From positions 62,001-126,000 of the forward strand of contig NZ_JAIVKX010000005.1 of the NCBI RefSeq assembly GCF_020524285.1: a stretch of DNA of 64,000 nt. Reading direction: 5' to 3'. The position numbers and the translations under genes are program-made. Source of the DNA: Alloyangia pacifica. Its GTDB lineage: Bacteria > Pseudomonadota > Alphaproteobacteria > Rhodobacterales > Rhodobacteraceae. This document shows, piece after piece, positions 62,201 through 64,000 of the stretch (within the stretch, counting starts at the first letter, position 1; every line of letters starts with the position of its first letter). The notes under the pieces were generated by a model, which was not told the DNA's origin, searched no databases, and saw nothing but the letters and a program-made list of their open reading frames with translations.

Positions 62201-62342
62201 CTCAGCGGTGCTGGGCGGGACCATCACCGGCACCGTGCTGGGCGTGCTCTTCGTGCCGCTGTTCTTCGTCGTGGTGATGAAGATCTTCGGCCGCAAAAAA
62301 GAGCGCGAGCTGGCTGCCAAGCGGGCCGAGATGGCGAGCTGA
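59202..62342 (+). CDS. RND multidrug efflux transporter, HAE1 (AcrB/MexB) type
   Basis: 1046-residue proton-driven inner-membrane pump. N-terminal MARFFIDRPVFAWVISIL; 12 helices with two large periplasmic loops. Proton-relay residues are in register with E. coli AcrB: Asp407 and Asp408 in GLLVDDAIVVVENVER, and Lys936 in TGKNAILIVEFARE (AcrB Lys940). No outer-membrane factor gene follows, so a TolC-like protein must come from elsewhere. Operon with the adaptor, terminated at 62366. Confidence 0.97.
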   Translation: MARFFIDRPVFAWVISILIMGIGVLSILTLPIAQYPEIAPPSVRISAQYPGASAETVANTVTQIVEQQMTGLDGMRYMSSSSTSAGTASITLTFESGTDPDVAQVQVQNKLSQATALLPETVQRQGVTVEKASSSFMMVIGLISNDGRMDQADLSDYLNSNLVDEFSRIEGVGGAQVFGAQYAMRIWLDPSKLSAFEMTPSDVVDAVSAQNAQISAGAFGTLPAPEGQQLNATITAQSLLSTPEDFRNIVLRSETDGGLVLLKDVARVEVGAENYSTIARYNGKPSSGMALQLASGANALETAERVKERIEEYSEFFPEGVSYVIPYDTTPFIEISIHEVQKTLIEAIILVFFVMLLFLQNLRATIIPTLAVPVVILGTFAILALAGFTINTLTMLAMVLAIGLLVDDAIVVVENVERIMEEEGLGPREATRKSMGQITGALIGIALVLSAVFVPMAFFGGSTGIIYRQFSITIVSAMALSVVVALTLTPALCATILKSKDAHHSNRGPLGWFNKGFDKLTGGYAGTVGHIIKRPLRMMVVYAALGYGMVFLFNNTPTGFLPNEDQGILMTLIQGPTGATAERTLDVVEQVQNHFNTNESEAVDSVFGVVGFSFAGQGQNMGLAFVRMKDWEERPSPAQSVQAVAGRAFPAFMGIRDAMVFPIVPPAVIELGNVSGFDFYLQAQGGQTHEQLLTARNQLLGMASQSPLIASVRPSGLEDAAQFKLDIDWRAAGAMGVTPTNVGNTLSIAWAGQYVNDFNDNGRIKRVYVQGEPDSRATPSDLEKWRVRNASGDLVPFANFTKESWTYGPQGLNRYNGVPSMQIQGSPAPGVTTGEAMAEMERLAGQLPPGYQIAWTGLSLEERDSGGSAGLLYGLSLAAIFLCLAALYESWTIPFSVMLAMPIGVLGTMGAAYWFGFENGVFFQVGLLTVIGLTGKNAILIVEFARERYEEHGEPLLVAVKEAARQRFRPIIMTSLAFSLGVVPLVLSTGAGAGGRQAVGSAVLGGTITGTVLGVLFVPLFFVVVMKIFGRKKERELAAKRAEMAS

Positions 62343-62365
62343 TCCTGGCCGAGACATGAGATGAC

Positions 62366-62397
62366 AGAGCGGGCCCTCGGGCCCGCTCTTCTGCTTT
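62366..62397 (+). terminator. Rho-independent terminator
   Basis: Stem AGAGCGGGCC (62366-62375) and its complement ending at 62389, loop CTCG, followed by TCTGCTTTG. Ends the RND operon. Confidence 0.85.
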
Positions 62398-62512
62398 GAG
62401 GGGGGCTGTCCGCCCGGCTTGCGTTGCGCCGTGACTGCTGAACCCCTTTGGGCTCTTTACCTTCTATCCGCGCATCGCGAAGCTGCCTCGACCCAACCCG
62501 GAGCCCGATGCC

Positions 62513-63481
62513 ATGACCCATCATCACCTCGCCGCCACGCCGCAGACCGTCCATTGGGGGCGCTTCTGGTCGGAGCTGCCGCCGGTCATGACCGTGAAAC
62601 CCGGCGAGCGGGTGACCATCCAGACCTTCTCGGGGCGCGAGGAGCTCTTGCCGGCGGAGGGCTCCGGCATGACCGTCGCTCCCGAGCTGCGGGACATCCT
62701 CGCCGCGGACCTGCCGCGCGTCGCTCACCTGCTGACCGGCCCGGTGGCGATCGAGGGCGCCATGCCGGGCGATGTGCTGAAGGTCGAGATCGAGCGCATC
62801 GAGCTGGGCGCGGACTGGGGCTTCAACCTCGTGCGCCCGGCCTCGGGCACCTTGCCCGGCGAGTTCCCGGTCTCGCAGAACGCCGTTTCGCTGATCCCCA
62901 TCGACCGCGACACGAAGACCTGTCGTTTGCCCTGGGGGGCGGAGCTGCCGCTGGCGCCCTTCTTCGGCGTCATGGGGGTGGCGCCGGCGCCGGAGTGGGG
63001 CGAGCTCACGTCGATCCAGCCCCGCCTGCACGGCGGCAACATGGACCTCAAGCTGCTGACCGAGGGGGCGACGCTCTACCTGCCGGTGCAGGCCGAGGGC
63101 GCGCTCTTCTCCTGCGGGGACGGCCATGGCTGCCAGGGGGACGGCGAGGTCTGCATCACCGCGCTCGAGACCGCGCTCACCGGCACCTTCCGCTTCGATC
63201 TGCTGAAGGCCGGGACCACGGCGATCGATCATCCGCGCGCGGAAACCGGGGCCGAGCTGATCTCGATGGGCTTTCACGCCAGCCTCGACACCGCCCTGCA
63301 GATCGCCCTGCGCCAGATGATCGCGATGGTCCGCGAGCGGGTGAAGATCAGCGAGACCGAGGCCTATCAGCTTTGCTCGCTGGCGGCGGATTTCGCCATC
63401 ACCCAGTCGGTGAACCAGGAAAAGGGCGTGCACGGCCGCCTGCGCAAGTCGATCCTCGAAAGCGGCACCGTGGCCCGCTGA
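62513..63481 (+). CDS. Acetamidase/formamidase family amidohydrolase
   Basis: 322-residue FmdA/AmdA-type enzyme hydrolysing short amides to acid and ammonia. Family blocks: GDVLKVEIERIELG near 85, AEGALFSCGDGHGCQGDGEVC with the GDxHxxQGDGE metal/active site near 205-215, and ETGAELISMGFHASLD near 245. The C-terminal EAYQLCSLAADFAITQSVN is typical. Monocistronic as far as visible; it converges on a TRAP permease gene, and an amide-type solute for that transporter is possible but not shown. Confidence 0.9.
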   Translation: MTHHHLAATPQTVHWGRFWSELPPVMTVKPGERVTIQTFSGREELLPAEGSGMTVAPELRDILAADLPRVAHLLTGPVAIEGAMPGDVLKVEIERIELGADWGFNLVRPASGTLPGEFPVSQNAVSLIPIDRDTKTCRLPWGAELPLAPFFGVMGVAPAPEWGELTSIQPRLHGGNMDLKLLTEGATLYLPVQAEGALFSCGDGHGCQGDGEVCITALETALTGTFRFDLLKAGTTAIDHPRAETGAELISMGFHASLDTALQIALRQMIAMVRERVKISETEAYQLCSLAADFAITQSVNQEKGVHGRLRKSILESGTVAR

Positions 63482-63523
63482 TCACGGGCCGGCCCCGGGG
63501 AGAGCCGACCCGCGACGGACCCG

Positions 63524-64000
63524 CTACATGCCGTAGACGAGGTCCACCAGCGAGAGAGACACCGCGGGCACGTAGGTGACGAGCAGCAGCACCAGCACCA
63601 GCACGCCCACGAAGGGCAGGTTGGTGACCGAGGTCCGCCACACGTCGGTGCGGGCGATCGAACAGGAGGTGATCAATACGCTCGCGACCGGCGGGGTCTG
63701 CTGGCCAAGCGCGATATTCAGCGTCAGCAGAATACCGAACTGGATGGGATTGATGCCAAGCTCGTGCACCAGAGGCATGAAGATCGGCACCGTCAGGATG
63801 ATCGCCGCCGCACCGTGCAGCACCATGCCGACGAACAGCAGGAAGATGTTGATGATCATCAGCACGGCGAAGGGGTTGGTGGTGATCTGGGTGATGCCCG
63901 CGGCCAGCCGCTGCGGCATCTCGGTCTCGGTGAGGTAGAGCCCGAGCACCGCCGAGGCCGCCACCATCAGCATCACCACCGAGGTCTGCAGAACCCCGTC
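63524..64000 (-). CDS. TRAP transporter large permease (DctM), N-terminal part outside window
   Basis: The last ~158 residues of a DctM-type permease, open to the window edge. Visible: LLFVGMVLHGAAAIILTVPIFMPLVHELG, NIALGQQTPPVASVLITSC (the PPxG-type conserved loop of DctM) and a final helix VLVLVLLLVTYVPAVSLSLVD. A different system from the pobA-linked TRAP at 14820. Start and operon partners lie beyond 64000. Confidence 0.9.
   Translation of the reverse strand, partial: DGVLQTSVVMLMVAASAVLGLYLTETEMPQRLAAGITQITTNPFAVLMIINIFLLFVGMVLHGAAAIILTVPIFMPLVHELGINPIQFGILLTLNIALGQQTPPVASVLITSCSIARTDVWRTSVTNLPFVGVLVLVLLLVTYVPAVSLSLVDLVYGM

Overview
The window is about 64 kb of dense, high-GC, single-chromosome-type bacterial DNA. 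Gene content points to a roseobacter-group alphaproteobacterium (Rhodobacterales; a Salipiger/Sagittula-like marine heterotroph is my guess, genus not established): many TRAP and ABC uptake systems, aromatic and amino-acid catabolism, a periplasmic nitrate reductase, ATGA/GTGA stop-start overlaps everywhere, and an intergenic GGGGCTCTGCCCC-type repeat I associate with this order. I saw no rRNA, tRNA, CRISPR array, transposase or integrase.

Layout. (1) 1-13453: a catabolic island for an unidentified substrate. It holds an SDR fragment, a flavin monooxygenase, a ProC-like imine reductase, aspartate dehydrogenase, an alpha/beta hydrolase, a cupin, two FAD oxidoreductases, an FCD-type GntR regulator, a hydroxyacyl-CoA/carnitine-type dehydrogenase, a NIPSNAP protein and a second SDR. 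A 290-residue protein with a cyclophilin/DUF3830-like N-terminus occurs twice (351-1223 and 11322-12194), each time overlapping the start of a dehydrogenase gene. Four copies of an AAGTGT-N2-ACA operator-like site lie in front of genes of this island. (2) 13628-18763: pobA in an operon with a TRAP transporter, with a divergent AraC regulator; predicted 4-hydroxybenzoate uptake and hydroxylation. (3) 18894-19947: a cysteine-cluster protein and a small membrane protein that may use an ATC start codon. (4) 20343-26432: a tightly overlapping six-gene cassette of Tat-exported multicopper oxidase, monohaem cytochrome c, secreted phytochelatin-synthase-like protein, Tat-exported small subunit, Fe-S GMC dehydrogenase and a polytopic membrane protein. 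This is the most unusual unit in the window.

(5) 26538-33144: napFDAGHBC periplasmic nitrate reductase on the minus strand. (6) 33488-44830: housekeeping and stress genes (queG, msrB-msrA, exoD-like, phosphoesterase, diacylglycerol-kinase-like, YihY, homocysteine-methyltransferase-like, cupin, AI-2E-type exporter). (7) 45023-57197: a luciferase-like monooxygenase divergent from hutIHGU, a 2-hydroxyacid dehydrogenase coupled to hutU, a polar amino-acid ABC importer and the HutC-type repressor. Together they form a histidine uptake and degradation locus; hutF is not in the window. (8) 57213-62342: TetR regulator divergent from an RND efflux pair. (9) 62513-64000: an acetamidase/formamidase and the end of a convergent TRAP large permease.

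The genes group into transport-plus-catabolism modules, each with its own local regulator (GntR/FCD, AraC, HutC, TetR). Functional calls rest on motif and context reading only; no database search was run.
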